From positions 1,120,001 through 1,184,000 of the forward strand of contig CM043963.1 in assembly GCA_014529385.2 (NCBI GenBank): a stretch of DNA of 64,000 nt, written 5' to 3'. Positions 22,010-33,626 of the stretch are shown one piece after another. The notes beneath the pieces were generated by a model. It did no database searches. It was given only the letters and a program-made list of their open reading frames with translations, and was not told the DNA's origin. The translations under genes and the position numbers were made by a program. The stretch's first letter is position 1. The number at the start of each line of letters is the position of its first letter. The stretch comes from Adiantum capillus-veneris (lineage: Eukaryota; Streptophyta; Polypodiopsida; Polypodiales; Pteridaceae).

Positions 22010-23467
22010 GTGAAGGCAAAAGAGGTTAAAAAGAAAGAGGTTGGTTCCACTACAAATGGAGCTATTGTTGAGTCTTTTGTGAAAGGATATTGTGATAGTG
22101 ATGTTGATACAGAATGGGCTTTTAGTACAGAGTGCACTTATGATCCTTCTATCCGTGATGTTGTAGATGCTCATGTGTGGTACTTTGATAGTGGTTCTAC
22201 AAAGCACATCACCTCTCATCGTAACTTGTTTACCTCTCTCAAGGATGTTTCTCATGGGAATTTAGTCACTTGTGCCAACAATGCTTCTTATCTGGTCAAG
22301 GGAGTTGGAAAGATTGTGTTGACTGCTGTGAATGGTAGTTCTTTCACACTTGTTGATGCACTTCATGTACCTAGGATCAAGAAGAGCCTTTTCTCTATAA
22401 CTGCACTTGCTAGACTTGGTCTTGTTGTGAAATTTGTGGATGATAGATGTACAGTTCATGATCTTAGTTTTGGTGATGAGATTGTTGCATCATGCATTTT
22501 ATGTCATGGATTATATAAGCTCACTTTGCATGACAAGTGTGGACAAAATTTTACAAATGTAGTTGTGTATTTTAAGGCTTTTTCATATGCAAAACTTTGG
22601 CATGCACTTTTTGGACATTTGAATTTTGCCATTTTGTTACGTTTGCAAAAATTTGATATGGTTGCTTCTTTGCCGCCTCTTGAATCACCTGTTAAGCATG
22701 TTTCTGAAGGCTGTATTTTGGGTAAGATGCAACATTCGAAGTTTCCAAAGGATGGTTCAGTTAGGGCTACATGCAGGTTGCAACTTGCGCATAGTGATGT
22801 TTGTGGACCCGTGCAAACTCTGTCCTTGGGCAATTACCTTTACTTCGTGACTTTCATTGATGATTACTCTAGGCATGCATGGGTGTATGTGCTTAAGGCA
22901 AAGTCCGAAGTATTTATGTGCTTCAAGCAATTTTTGGCTATGACTGAAAATTTCTCTAGATGTACTATGGGCACCCTCTATTCCGATCGAGGGGGGGAGT
23001 ATATGTCTCATGAATTTAATGCATTTTTGGCTAGTCGTGGGATAAAACACCAATGTACAGTGCCATATATGCCTCATCAAAAGTATGTTGCTAAAAGGAA
23101 GAATAGGTTGCTTTTAGAGATGGCAAGATGTATGGTCAAAAGCCAAGCTTTGCCACATTTGGTTTGGCTTGAGGCCATCATGTGTGCCACTTATGTACTC
23201 AACACGTGTCCTACAAAAACTTTGCAGTCTATGACTCCTTATGAAGCATGGCATGATACAAACCCATCTATTGATCACATGCGCGTTTTTTGGTGTTTGG
23301 CTTATGCTTTGGTTCCACAAATGCAGCACAAAAAAATGGATGATAAGGCTGTCAAGTGCATTTTTGTTGGTTATAGTGCAGAACGCAAAGGTTGCAAGTT
23401 GTACCATCCGCAAACAAAGTGTATCTTGGTTTCACGGGATGTTGTGTTTATGAAAGATTATGTTTAG
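22010..23467 (+). pseudogene. Protease-integrase of copia A1 (integrase Glu replaced)
   Basis: A 485-residue open frame. The protease motif WYFDSGSTKHIT has Asp at residue 60. A GAG-pre-integrase segment with LWHALFGHLN and CILGKMQ (about 196-241) precedes the integrase core, with Asp at 262 (AHSDVCGP) and 326 (LYSDRGGE). The third catalytic residue, Glu in the family motif AERKNR, reads Lys (AKRKNR, about 362), so the DDE triad is broken even though the frame is open. The segment ends VSRDVVFMKDYV at a TAG, and RT is missing downstream. Confidence 0.88.
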
Positions 23468-23530
23468 TCCTTGTTGTCATGTACTAGAGACAATAATGTA
23501 AGCTCACAGGACATTTATGACATTTTATTG

Positions 23531-24362
23531 CGTCTTGTCCCTTGAAAGCTCCATTGGCTTTCAATGCATCTCCCATCTTGTGGGCTTGTATTCCTAGCTT
23601 GGTGTCTAACTCCGTGGATATAAAGCTGTGAGTTGAACCAGGGTCAAACAAAATAAAGGCATCATGCTCTCGCACCTTTCCCCAAGCATAGGAAAGGAGA
23701 AATCCTTGGCAATGAGCATCCTCTTTTGGAGCTTCAACCATAGAGGCTCTAGCGGCTCATTGCACACATTTCTTTGGGGGCAAGCACGATAGGTATGTCC
23801 TTGCTCCCCGCACTTGAAGCACCAGTTATCTTTGCAACAACGCTCTAGCTCCTTGGGAGAAAGTTGATTCTTGCCTTTGTAGACTCCTTTTTCCTTAGCT
23901 TTATTGTTGTTGCTAGAGTTACCTTTGGAAGAATTTTGAGCATTATCCTTCCCTCTAGGTTCATTTCGCTCTTTAATTTCTATGGGCTTAGAATTCCTCT
24001 TAGCCCCTTGTTGGAAATTGATTTGCAAGGCGACCACAATATGGTGTATGACTGCAGAGATGGTCCTAGGCCGTTGAGAGTTGACATACTCGGCCATACC
24101 TTCAAAAAGCCCAACACAAAACTGCTGTTTTTTCTGCAAAGTCTATCTTTTTGTTGACAAAGGCTTTGATATGTAAATCCCAAAACTTTCCACATACTTG
24201 TGGATAGACTCGTAGGGAGACAGCTTCAAGATTCGCCATTCAGAGAGAACTTTTTCTTTGGCATCGCTTGCAAGAAACTGCTTCATTATGGAAGCTCTTA
24301 GGGTTTTTCATGTTTTTGGAGCTTCATCGTTAGCTTGGAGGACTCCCTGAAGCCCTCATCCC
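23531..24362 (-). pseudogene. gag C-terminus, zinc knuckle and protease of Ty3-3
   Basis: The ORF at 24139-23606 shows KQQFCVGLFEGMAEYVNSQRP, INFQQGAKRN, a KEKGVYKGKN linker and a zinc knuckle CFKCGEQGHTYRAC (residues 107-120). A frameshift near 23740 leads to the protease (YAWGKVREHDAFILFDPGSTHSFIS), cut off soon after MGDALKANGAFKGQD. The upstream part (24362-24140) is gag capsid with stops. The stretch near 23921-23929 also supplies the empty site for the hAT insertion in Ty3-4. Confidence 0.85.
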
Positions 24363-24367
24363 CAAAG

Positions 24368-24594
24368 TGTTGGAATTAGGGTTGCAAGAAAACACACACA
24401 GCTTGGAGAAGATGAAGGAAGCTCAAGGCACACAACAAAGAGTGTATTACTTAGTGTGCAATGAAAAGATAGATAGCCCTAGAGTGATGGGCGTATATAC
24501 AATGCACGGGCAGAAAAACCTCCTAAAGAGGGAAAAAATGCCCCGACGGTCCTAGTGTGTTCATACACATCACTACCACATGTATATGGTAATA
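24368..24594 (-). repeat. 3' LTR of copia A2
   Basis: On the minus strand TATTACCATATACATG...CCAACA; the first dinucleotide is mutated (TG to TA). The polypurine tract CCAGGGGGGATTT lies next to it at about 24595-24606. Confidence 0.92.
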
Positions 24595-24669
24595 AATCCC
24601 CCCTGGAGTGATGCAGTGAACGAGAGTTGGCACATGAGTAAAGGGAAGTGCCATGCCCTGAGGACATGA

Positions 24670-25700
24670 TCAGTCCACAAAGGGGACTAAGCCCAAAGCT
24701 TTGCAGAAAGCTTCGAGCTTCTCACAAGACAATGCCTTTGTGAAAAGATCTGCAAGGTTGTCCTGTGTTGGCACATAAGCCAAGTTGATCTCTCCTGCTA
24801 AGAGCCTCTCCCTGATGTAGTGGTAATGCACCTCAATGTGCTTTGTGCGAGCATGAAAAACTGGGTTCCTCGCAACTGCCAATGCGCTCTGACTGTCAGT
24901 GTAGATAGTGTTGGCAGTGTCCTGTCCAACACCCAAATCTGCCATAAGGCGTATGAGCCATACACACTCAACCGTAGCTGTGAAGACTGCCATGTACTCA
25001 GTCTCACAAGTAGAAGTGGGCGACAGTAGGTTGCTTCTTGCTCAACCATGATATACATGAGCTGCCAAGCATGAAACAAAAACCACTTGTGGACACTAGC
25101 GTGTCAAAACAATCAGCCCAATCTGATTTTGAAAAAGCATGTAAGTCTGGCAGTAATGATCCCCCCTTGGGATAAAACAAGCCAAGATGTAAAGTGCCAC
25201 TAAGGTAGCGGAAAATCCTCTTGACAGCCTGCCGATACTTAAACCCTGGGCTATGCATAAATCTGCTGACTTGTGAGACTACAAACTGAATATTCGGCCT
25301 CGTGTTGCATACATAAATGAGGCATTCAACAGCAGTTTGGTAAAGAGTGACATCTGTAGGATCACCAACATCATGAAGACTCAATTTCAAACCTATTTCC
25401 ATGGGAGTGGCAACAATTTTCCAATCCTCAAGTCCAAACTTACATAGAAATGTCTCTATGTAACTTTTCTGACACAAGGCAATACCACCATCACACTGCT
25501 TAAACTGTATACCCAAGCAATGATGCAACAGTCCCAAATCTTTCATCTTGAAAGTAGCAATCAAATCAGCCTTAAATTCAGCAATATATCTCTCATTTGG
25601 TCCATGATCAGCAAATCATCTACATAGAGAACCACAATGAGAAGTACATCACCCTCACGCTTTACATACAATGTGCTTTCTGTTGGACTATTGTACATCC
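24670..25700 (-). pseudogene. RT C-terminus and RNase H of copia A2
   Basis: From 25700 leftward: TESTLYVKREGDVLLI, the RT active-site motif LYVDDLLI, LGIQFKQCDGGIALCQKSYIE, then RNase H motifs (FSKSDWADCFDT, STSGFCFML, TATVECVWL, IYTDSQSALAVARNP) and the family C-terminus ADLFTKALSCEKLEAF, GLVPFVD. Frameshifts occur near 25564 and 25000. Relative to copy A3, about 200 bp are missing just before this segment at about 25700, removing the RT palm with AFLNG. Confidence 0.88.
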
Positions 25701-27830
25701 CAACCAAAATGAGCTGCCAATGCACATAGAAAACGCACAGTAGTCATACGACAAGTGGAGCAAAAGTCTCTCTCATAATCTATGTCTTTTTGTTGTGCAT
25801 AACCCTTTGCAACAAGTCGAGCCTTATGGTGATTGATCTCACCATCCAACTTGCGTTTCAACTTGTAAACCCACTTCGTAACAATGGCCTTTTTGCCAAG
25901 AGGCAAATCACATAAAGTCCATGTGTCATTTTCTATAAGTGCATCATAGTCTGATTGCATGGCAACCATCCAATTTTTTGAATTTTGTGCTTCATCAAAA
26001 GACAGAGGTTCCTTAACATCATGTAAGCTAGACACAACCAAAGCATAACAATGTGGATGCATAAGATGCATGGCGAGAGCCTGAACGAGTACAACTAGAC
26101 AAAGGTGCATCCAATTTACTGTCAGGCAATGTATGCAGGTCAGCCATTTTGGCATACCTCTAGCCTGCTCATTTTCAGCCCTTTCCTCATCAAGTACATC
26201 ATGTACATCTGCATCAGTAATAGACTGATTCTGTAACATTTTCAAAAACCCCCATAGGTTGTACATTTGCCTCATTGGAAGTTACATTCAAACTTCCACC
26301 ACTGAAAAGAGGCAACAAAGTGTCATAACTGTCCTGTGAGCTTACATTACTGTCTCTAGTAAATGACAGCAAGGGCTGAACAGAATCTTCCACAAACACT
26401 ACATCCTGTGAAACCAGAATACACTTTGTTTGTAGATGATACAACCTGTAACCTTTTCTTTCAGCACTATAACCAACAAAAATACATTTGACAACCTTAT
26501 CATCCAATTTTTGCGTTGTGTTTGTGGCACTAAAGCATATGCCAAACAACCAAAAACACGCATGTGCTCAATAGAAGGCTTTCTATCATGCCATGCTTCA
26601 TATGGAGTAATAGACTGCAAAGCCTATTAAGTACATAAGTGGCACACATGATGGCCTCAAGCCAAAAAGAATGCGTTAAAGCCTGACTTTTGGACATACA
26701 TCGTGCCATTTTCGTAAGTGACCTGTTTTTCCTCTCAGCAATACCATTTTGCTGAGGAGTATAAGGCACTGTACATTGGTATTTTATCCCACAACTAGCC
26801 AGAAATGCATTGAATTCATGAGACATATACTCCCCCCCTCGATCGGAACGGAGGGTGCCCATAGTACAGTTCGAGACATTTTTCAGTCATAGCCAAAAAT
26901 TGTTTGAAGCACATAAAAACTTCGGACTTTGCTTTAAGTGAAAATACCCATGCATGCCTGGAGTAATTATCAATGAAAGTCACGAAGTAAAGGTAATTGC
27001 CCAAGGACGGAGTTTGCATGGGCCCACAACATCACTATGCATAAGCTGCAATCTGCATGTGGCCCTAACTGAACCATCCTTTGGAAACTTTGAATGCTGC
27101 ATCTTACCCAAAATATAGCCTTCAAAAACATGTTTGACAGGTGCTTCAAGACGCGGCAAAGAAGCAACCATATAAGATTTTTGCAAACGCAGCAAACTGA
27201 CAAAATTCAGATGACCAAAACATGCATGCCAAAGTTTTGCATATGAAATAGCCCTTGAATCTACAACTGCATTTGCAAACTTTTATCCACACGTCATACA
27301 AAATGAGCTTATACAACCCACGACACAAAAGGCCAAATGCAGCAATTTCATCACCAAAACTGAGATCATGAACTGTACATATGTCATCCACAAATTTGAC
27401 TACAAGTCCAAGTCTAGCAAGTGTAGAGACAGACAAAAGACTCTTCTTGATCCCAGGTACATAAAGTGCATCAACAAGTGTGAAAGAATTGCCATTTGTA
27501 GCAATAAGCACAATCTTTCCAACTCCTTAAACCGGATAAGAGGCATTGTTGGCACAAGTGACTGAATTCCCATGAGGGACAGACTCGAGAGAGGTGAACA
27601 ATTCACGATGTGAGGTAATGTGCTTTGTAGCACCACTGTCGAAAACCACACATGTGAATCTGTGGCAACTGACATGCATGCATCATGGACAACAGGATTG
27701 AAGTGCACTCTGCACGAAAAGCCCATTCTGCATCAACACCAGCATCACAGTCTCATTTCACAAAAGACTCAACAATGGCTGCATTTGTAGTGGAACCAGC
27801 ATTTGCAGTGGAACCACCCTCTTTCTTCTT
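25688..27830 (-). pseudogene. Protease, integrase and RT start of copia A2
   Basis: Broken frames give, from right to left, GAG-pre-integrase (LVDALYVPGIKKSLLSVSTL), CILGKMQHSKFPKDGSVR-like YILGKMQ, integrase (FIDNYSRHAWVF, SDRGGEYMSHEFNAFL, PQQNGIAERKNRS with the catalytic Glu kept), the VFGCLAYALVPQ module and the RT start (NDTWTLCDLPLGKKAIVTKWVYKLKR) ending HFGWDV at the deletion. The protease motif is frameshifted near 27640. At least five lesions. Confidence 0.85.
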
Positions 27831-27833
27831 AGC

Positions 27834-28748
27834 CTACTTGGCCTTCAACGTAGGACATAGCTTGATCAAGTGATCGTTAGCTTTACAATAATGGCAACAC
27901 ATCTTCTTTTTGCCCTTATCACCAGAATTTCTAGACGAATTGCTGCCAGCAGAAGCATTAGGAACAGGTGATTTTCCACTCGCATAAGAACCATAAGAAG
28001 TGGCTGCATTGATGTTACCACCCTTTCTTTGAGAAGCAATAAAAGCCTGCTCAACTACATGCTGTCTTGTACTTTTTTTTTTGGAAAGTGACTCTTGTAG
28101 TAGCAATGTGCACAATGCATCAAACTTGACAACTTTAGGATTTCCTTGGGTCATAAGTCTCCAAGTACTAGCAAAAGTCTGGTAAGAATCTGGTAAGGCA
28201 TCAAGGACAATCTGCACAAGGGAACTGTCTAAAATGACTTCACCTGTAGAAATAATTTGCTAATTCATATCCTTAACATTGACACCAACAAGGAAAGTGT
28301 CCATATCATCTTCCTCATGCATAATCTTCGACTCCAGCTCTTTACGCAGCAATGAAATTTTTGCCTCATTGCGGCTTGCATAAAGACCAGCCAAAATATC
28401 CCAAGCCTGTTTTGCAGATTTCACTGAATGAATGTGAGGAGTAATGGTGCGCTTCACAGACAACACAATCAATGCATGAGCCTGCGCATCCTTTACATCC
28501 CAATGAGCATGTTCTACCATAGGCAAAACAACTCTAATAGCATCAATCCTTGCAGCAAGACCTGCCACATTCTCAACATTGCCTACATCCTCAGAACTAG
28601 AAAGTACATCAATGCCCTGCACAATATTCCGGACTCCATTTGACACAAGAACATGTTGCATCATGTAAGCCGACATAGGATAATTGTCCCCATCCAATCT
28701 GCTCTTAGTAGCAAACATCTTGGACACATCTGTGTTGTTGTCAACCAT
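27834..28748 (-). pseudogene. gag of copia A2
   Basis: Starts MVDNNTDVSKMFATKSRLDGD at 28748 and is open to a TAG at 28262-28260 in DMN-stop, where relatives have DINEQ (GAG to TAG). The same frame then continues QIISTGEVILDSSLV to the zinc knuckle CCHYCKANDHLIKLC at its end. Only that one stop separates the two halves, though extra residues (VNVKD) are present just before it. Confidence 0.88.
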
Positions 28749-29097
28749 GGAAAACTCATGCACTTGATGTGAAAATTGCCCGAAATGAGGAGACAGTGAG
28801 TGAGACCAACACGTGCTATATAGCACAGCCCGCAGTAGACTATATGGGACCTGTTATGCAGTATTTGGCACAGACAAAAAATTTGCACAAAATGACAAAA
28901 TTGCCTGTGCAGACTTGGCTGTAGTGAAAATGGAGTCCGAAATGAGCCCGAATCAGAAATTTGAGTAGACTAAGCTCTATGAGTCTTCCAAATTTTTTCT
29001 CGACCTGCGAACGCTTGCCAAAGCTCACTAAAATTGAAGAAAATGAGCAAGCATGTGCTAGAGCTACTGGTGACTAAGCTCTAGAGGACGTAACCTG

Positions 29098-29109
29098 CTC
29101 TGATACCAA
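29098..29109 (-). other. Primer binding site of copia A2
   Basis: The minus strand reads TGGTATCAGAGC beside the 5' LTR. Confidence 0.85.
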
Positions 29110-29110
29110 T

Positions 29111-29337
29111 TGTTGGAATTAGGGTTGCAGGAAAACACACACAGCTTGGAGAAGACGAAGGAAGCTCAAGGCACACAACAGAGAGTGTATTACTTAGTGT
29201 GCAATGAAAAGATAGATAGCCCTAGAGTGATGGGCGTATATACAATGCAAGGGGGAATAAACCTCCTAAAGATGGAAAAAATTCCCCGGCGGTCCTACTG
29301 TGTTCACACACATCACTACCACATGTATATGGTAACA
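29111..29337 (-). repeat. 5' LTR of copia A2
   Basis: 227 bp, TGTTACCATATACATG...TCCAACA on the minus strand, with the family TATATA element. Confidence 0.95.
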
Positions 29338-29342
29338 CAAAG

Positions 29343-30099
29343 GCCGCATCAAATTGTTAGATAAAGGTCAAGACTTTGTCTCTGGCATCAAAGGTGCCAT
29401 CATAAGTGAGAAAAGAGATGTTCTTTCCTCCCTCCTTGAACTTCTTGAGCTTGTCGGACCTTTTCCAAGCAGCATATGATTTTTGATGGCCTCTCCTCTT
29501 AGGTTCTTTGGGGGGGAGAAACCGCTACTTTTATCGCAAGAGGAGGAAGGCGATGAAGATGGAGAAGAGGGTGACCTCTTTCTCTCTTTTTTCTTCCTTT
29601 GATTCCTCTCTTTCCGTTTGAGACTACGACGACCAGGATTATGCGACAATCTTTTCCTCTTGGGAAGAGTTGGAGATCTTCGTTCTTGCTATCTTCGTGG
29701 AGCCACATCTTCCGAAGTGATTGGCGATTCACTTCTTTCTCTTTACTTCGGTGGGGACTTTACATTTGAAGCATGTCCTCTCCTTTTGAATGGAGGTGCA
29801 TCCTCAAGTGGATGTTGAGGCCTTTGATATGTATCCTCTTCTTCTCTCACCGGAGAGAGCCTTCTTTTGGAATTCCCTACAAGAGACCTCACGGGTACTC
29901 TCTCTTCCTGGGGAGTTTGGAGAATCCCATGGGTGTGAAGTTGTTGGTAAACTTCACCTTGTAGGGTGGGGTTACCCATAGCTTGTTGTTGCGTAGCGAC
30001 AAGAGAACTCACAAGCATAGGGGCATCATTAGTATCACCTTCATGTGCAAAATCAAAGCTATCTATATTTTTTCTACTCTCTTTATTATTGTTAGCCAT
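29343..30099 (-). pseudogene. gag N-terminus of Ty3-3
   Basis: Starts at 30099 with MANNNKESRKNIDSFDFAHEG, then DAPMLVSSLVATQQQAMGNP and HTHGILQTPQEE, the family gag start also seen in Ty3-4 and Ty3-6. It continues through an Arg/Ser-rich stretch and FLTYDG-like gag to the QFDAAF site where copia A2 is inserted. Frameshifts near 29740 and 29650 break the frame. Confidence 0.82.
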
Positions 30100-30253
30100 G
30101 CTAAAAGAATTTATGTGTATGTTAGCTTATTCTTTGGCAATTTCAAAGCCCTAGTTGCTACTCCTCTTAGCTCTTGAAAATTAGCACTCAAAGCATCCAC
30201 ATCGCGGACAACTTAAGGACCTCTCTTCTTCAGCAAGAAAAGAGAAACCAATA

Positions 30254-30265
30254 GCTCTGATACCA
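30254..30265 (-). other. Primer binding site of Ty3-3
   Basis: The minus strand reads TGGTATCAGAGC, one base from the LTR end. Confidence 0.85.
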
Positions 30266-30266
30266 A

Positions 30267-30976
30267 TGTAACAGAATTAAGCTAATATCTTTGAGTGTAG
30301 CGGAAATAGATTAGCCATAGTGAGCATTTTATTAAGAAGATTCCTAATGAATATAGAGAGAGTGATAGGTTGGAGATAGCAACAATTCACACATTCCTAA
30401 TTAACATGGCATGAGGAATAGCTTGCAAAAGAGAGAGAAATAGAGAAATTGACACAATTGAGGACCAGATTTACTTGGAGCGGGTCCCCCCTTCAATAGC
30501 CTTTTGTATTATAGGTTCTCCCATGAAGAGAGACTTGGTACAATACAATCTTTGTGTTCCTTAAGACACCTTTGGTTCCATGAAGATGGAAAGCTTCATG
30601 CACCAAACTTATGCTTAAAACAACCATCAATCTACTTGCAATAAACAAGAACTTGTCCCCAACCTCAATCCCAAGACCTCAAACACCACCAAAGGTGGAG
30701 AGAGCTAGAAGGAGTGAGGAAGATGAAGATAAGAAGATGTAGCTCTACGAGAAAGAAGTAGTCTCCTCACATATAATCACTATTTAGCATAGCTTAGCAT
30801 AGTGATAATGAAGATGGAGAGATTGATAAGCATTGCTTTGAGCATAACTCTTGGTTGAATTTGCATTCCATAGTCAAGGGGTGTTGATATAGGCTCTCCA
30901 CTTCTCAAGCTTGGAGAAGGAGATGACTTGTGTGCACAACACACAATGGGGGAGTGTATTTGTGTGGCTTGTGGAG

Positions 30977-31026
<50 letters not shown>

Positions 31027-31290
31027 CAATTTTGCTATTCTACTCTTGCTACAAGCCTATTGGCTCAAGCCTTGGGCTAGCCAATGGATGGCTCTAGTCA
31101 TAACAAGCAAGGGCTGTAGCATTTGGACAAGTGCCCTCCTTTCCCCCTTTGAGAGAAAGATCTTAATTATTTAATTGTAGCATTTGGACAAGTGTCCTTC
31201 TTTCCCCCCTTTGAGAGAAAGATCCTGATTATTTAATTTGGACAAGTGTCCTTCTTTCCCCCCTTTGAGAGAAAGATCTTAATTATATTT
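30267..31290 (-). repeat. 5' LTR of Ty3-3 (outer edge uncertain)
   Basis: Ends CTGTTACA at 30267 on the minus strand. It shares with the Ty3-4 and Ty3-6 LTRs the block CTCCTTCTCCAAGCTTG, GAGAGCCTA-ATCAACA and the GGACC/GGTCC hairpin (30462-30487). A (GA)n run of about 40 bp is at 30982-31022. The start of the LTR is lost in the repeats meeting the Ty3-4 LTR head-to-head. Confidence 0.7.
31117..31290. repeat. Three tandem copies of a 50-65-bp unit at the Ty3-3/Ty3-4 LTR junction
   Basis: TTGGACAAGTG-CC is followed by CTTTCCCCCCTTTGAGAGAAAGATC and an A/T-rich tail three times, beginning near 31121, 31187 and 31239. The array sits between two LTRs of one family that point away from each other. 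Confidence 0.8.
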
Positions 31291-32051
31291 AAATTCTCAT
31301 TGGACCTCCCTATAGGTCATCCAATAGGGGCTTGCTTGAGGGGTATACACCCTCTCACACACTCATTATCACTTTGTTAAAGTGAAAGAGATCCTCCTAA
31401 AAGCTTGAGAAGTTGAGAGCCTACATCAACACTCTTGGCTATGGGATGCAAATCCAACCAAGAGCTATGCTTCAATGCTATGTTTGCCATCTTCTTCATC
31501 TCCATTACTAAGTTGCTATGCTATGCTAAGAACTATGAGTGATGGTATGAAAGGACACTACTTATTTCTCGTATGTTACTTCTTCTTCCTCTTCCCTACC
31601 TGCATTCCATGCTAGCTCTCTCTACCTTCGAAGGTGTTTGAGGTCTTGGGACTGAGGCCAGGGACAAATTAATGCTTTCATTAGATTAAGTTACGGGCAT
31701 AATTGTGGTGCATGAAGGTCTCTGTTTTCATTGCACCATCAAGGTCTCAAGGAACACAAAGCTTGTATTGTACCAAGTCTCTCTTCATGAGAGAAGCTAT
31801 ATACAAAAGCCTTTTGGAGGGGGGACCGGCTCCACATAAATCCGGTCCTCAACTACTGTCAAATTTATGTAACCCTTTCTCTCTCTCTTTTACAAGTATT
31901 GTTCATGCCAAGCTAACTAGTAATAATGTTCATTTTGCTACCTTAAATCAATTACTCTTCAAAAGCTCTTTAAGAATTCTCTTAAAGGAAATGCTCACTA
32001 TTACTATTTCAATTTTTGCTACAGTCAATGTTATAGCCATATTCCGTTACA
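31291..32051 (+). repeat. 5' LTR of Ty3-4 (5' part unclear)
   Basis: Ends TTCCGTTACA at 32051 beside the PBS. Contains the hairpin GGACCGG/CCGGTCC at 31823-31848. A 170-residue plus-strand ORF here (31703-32215) is fortuitous, since it lies in LTR and leader. Confidence 0.7.
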
Positions 32052-32052
32052 T

Positions 32053-32064
32053 TGGTATTAGAGC
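32053..32064 (+). other. Primer binding site of Ty3-4
   Basis: TGGTATTAGAGC, one mismatch from the usual tRNA-iMet PBS. Confidence 0.8.
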
Positions 32065-32480
32065 TATTGGTTTCTCTTTTCTGAGCTTAAGAAGAGTGGT
32101 CCTTAAGTTGTCCATGAAAGGTTGGACCTTTTCATTGCAAGAGGGTAAGTGGGACAGGGATCTATTATCTTGGTTGAAAAGGACTTACTTCGAGGTAAAC
32201 CGTTGGGAACTATAGACTTAATAATGGATTCCCTCGGGGCTTGCCTTTGGCTTAACCATTATTGAGCTACTAACAAGCTGAACAAGAACCATAATCAATC
32301 AAGCAATATTAGACCCTATCCACTACTCTTTGCAATCAACAGTCTCCAAACCACGGGTGCGGCTTTGTAAGAACTAATTTTCAAAGAAGAGTAGCAACTA
32401 AGGTTTTTGAGGGTACCAAAGCACAAAGTAGAATATACATAAATTTAGTTAGCATGGTTGACAATAATTAAGAGAATAGA

Positions 32481-33626
32481 ATGAATATTGATAACTTTGA
32501 TTTTGCACATGAAGGTGCTACTGATGTTCTTCCAATGTTTGTGAACTATCTTGTTACTAGGTTGCAACAAGTTATGGACAACCTTGCCTTGCAAGCCGAA
32601 GTTACCCAACAACTTCGTGCTTATGGGATTTCCCTACCTCTCCAAGAAGAGAGAGAGAGAGAGAGCTTATGAAGCCTCTTGTTCAAACTTCCAAAAGAAG
32701 ACTCTCTCAGATAAGAGAAGAGGAATCCAATGAACGAGAAAGAAGTGAATCTTAGAATTCTTCTAAAGATGTGGCTCCACGACAACGCCGGTCTCCACGA
32801 TCCCCAACTCCTCCCAAGAGGAAAAGATCATCCTATAGTCCGTCTCCTCGTCACTCCGAAAGGGAAGAGAGGAAACAAAGGAAGAAAAAGGTGAGAAAGA
32901 TCTTCTCCTTCTTCATCACCTTCCTCCTCTTTTGACAAAGCAGTGGATATTCTCCTAGAGAATACAAGAGAAAAGGACATCGAAATCCTATCCTGCTTGG
33001 AAAAGGTCCCACAAGCTTAAGAAGTTCAAAGAGGGAGGAAAGAGTATCTCTTTTCTCACCTATGATGGCACCTTTAGTGCTACTGACAAAGTATTGGGTT
33101 TCATCCAGCAATTCGATGCGGCCTTTGGAGATGAGGGTTTCACTGAATCCTTCAAGCTACGCCATGTAGCTATGGACTTTCAAAAAAATTCGTCAATGGC
33201 TAGCCTTTGTGGCAACAATGAAGCTCAAAGGAAAGAAAAACTCCACGAGTTTCCATCATGAAGCAATTCCTTGCAAGCGACACCAAAGATAAAGTGCTCA
33301 CCAAATGGTGCAGTTTAAAGTTACTCTCCAATGAGCCTATCCACAAATATGTAGACAAGTTTTGGGATTTACATCTCCAAGGTACTATCTTTCGAAAAAT
33401 AGACTTCGTTGAGCAAAAGCAACAATTTTGTGTGGGATTACCTGAAGAAATGATCGAGTATGTAAACTCACAACGGCTTGGTTCTATCACCGAAGTCATC
33501 CACCACACTATAGTTGCTTCTTGTATTAATTTCCAACAAGGGGCTAAGAGGAATGCCAATCCCATGAAAAACAAAGATCGAAATGATTCAAAGGGGAAGA
33601 ACATTGCTCAAACTTCTTCCCAAGGC
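32481..33626 (+). pseudogene. gag of Ty3-4, 5' part
   Basis: Starts MNIDNFDFAHEGATDVLPMF at 32481 (the family start) and is open for 63 codons before a stop after a GA-rich run. Arg/Ser/Lys-rich sequence follows, then gag motifs (ISFLTYDGTFSATDKVLGFIQQFDAAFGDEGF across frames) and a 127-residue open stretch at 33258-33641 with MKQFLASDTKDKVLTKW, EQKQQFCVGLPEEMIEYVN and NFQQGAKRNANP. The hAT transposon interrupts it at 33627. Confidence 0.85.

Larger units (their letters stand above)
20633..23530 (+). mobile_element. Copia retrotransposon A1, 3' truncated
   Basis: A 5' LTR, PBS, gag, protease and integrase are present in copia order (integrase before RT). The sequence stops near 23530, a little after the integrase frame, where it abuts an inverted Ty3-3 protease remnant. 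RT, RNase H and the 3' LTR are lost. It belongs to the same family as A2, A3 and A4 in this window. Confidence 0.9.
24368..29337 (-). mobile_element. Full-length copia retrotransposon A2 with TSD CAAAG
   Basis: Two 227-bp LTRs bound a 4970-bp element, flanked by the 5-bp duplication CAAAG at 24363-24367 and 29338-29342. It is inserted in Ty3-3 gag in the same orientation. The LTRs differ at about 14 of 227 sites by eye (near 94% identity), so insertion is not recent. The body encodes gag, protease, integrase, RT and RNase H, all with lesions. Confidence 0.95.
23531..31290 (-). mobile_element. Ty3-type retrotransposon Ty3-3, 3' truncated, split by copia A2
   Basis: Reading leftward: 5' LTR (30267 to about 31290), PBS, gag N-terminus (30099-29343), copia A2, gag C-terminus and protease (24362-23531). 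Removing A2 and one CAAAG restores QFDAAF followed by GDEGF across the join. Pol beyond the protease is gone at the junction with copia A1. Confidence 0.88.

Noticed and set aside
31703-32215. Plus-strand 170-residue ORF
   Set aside because: It spans the Ty3-4 LTR and PBS leader and has no recognisable domain.
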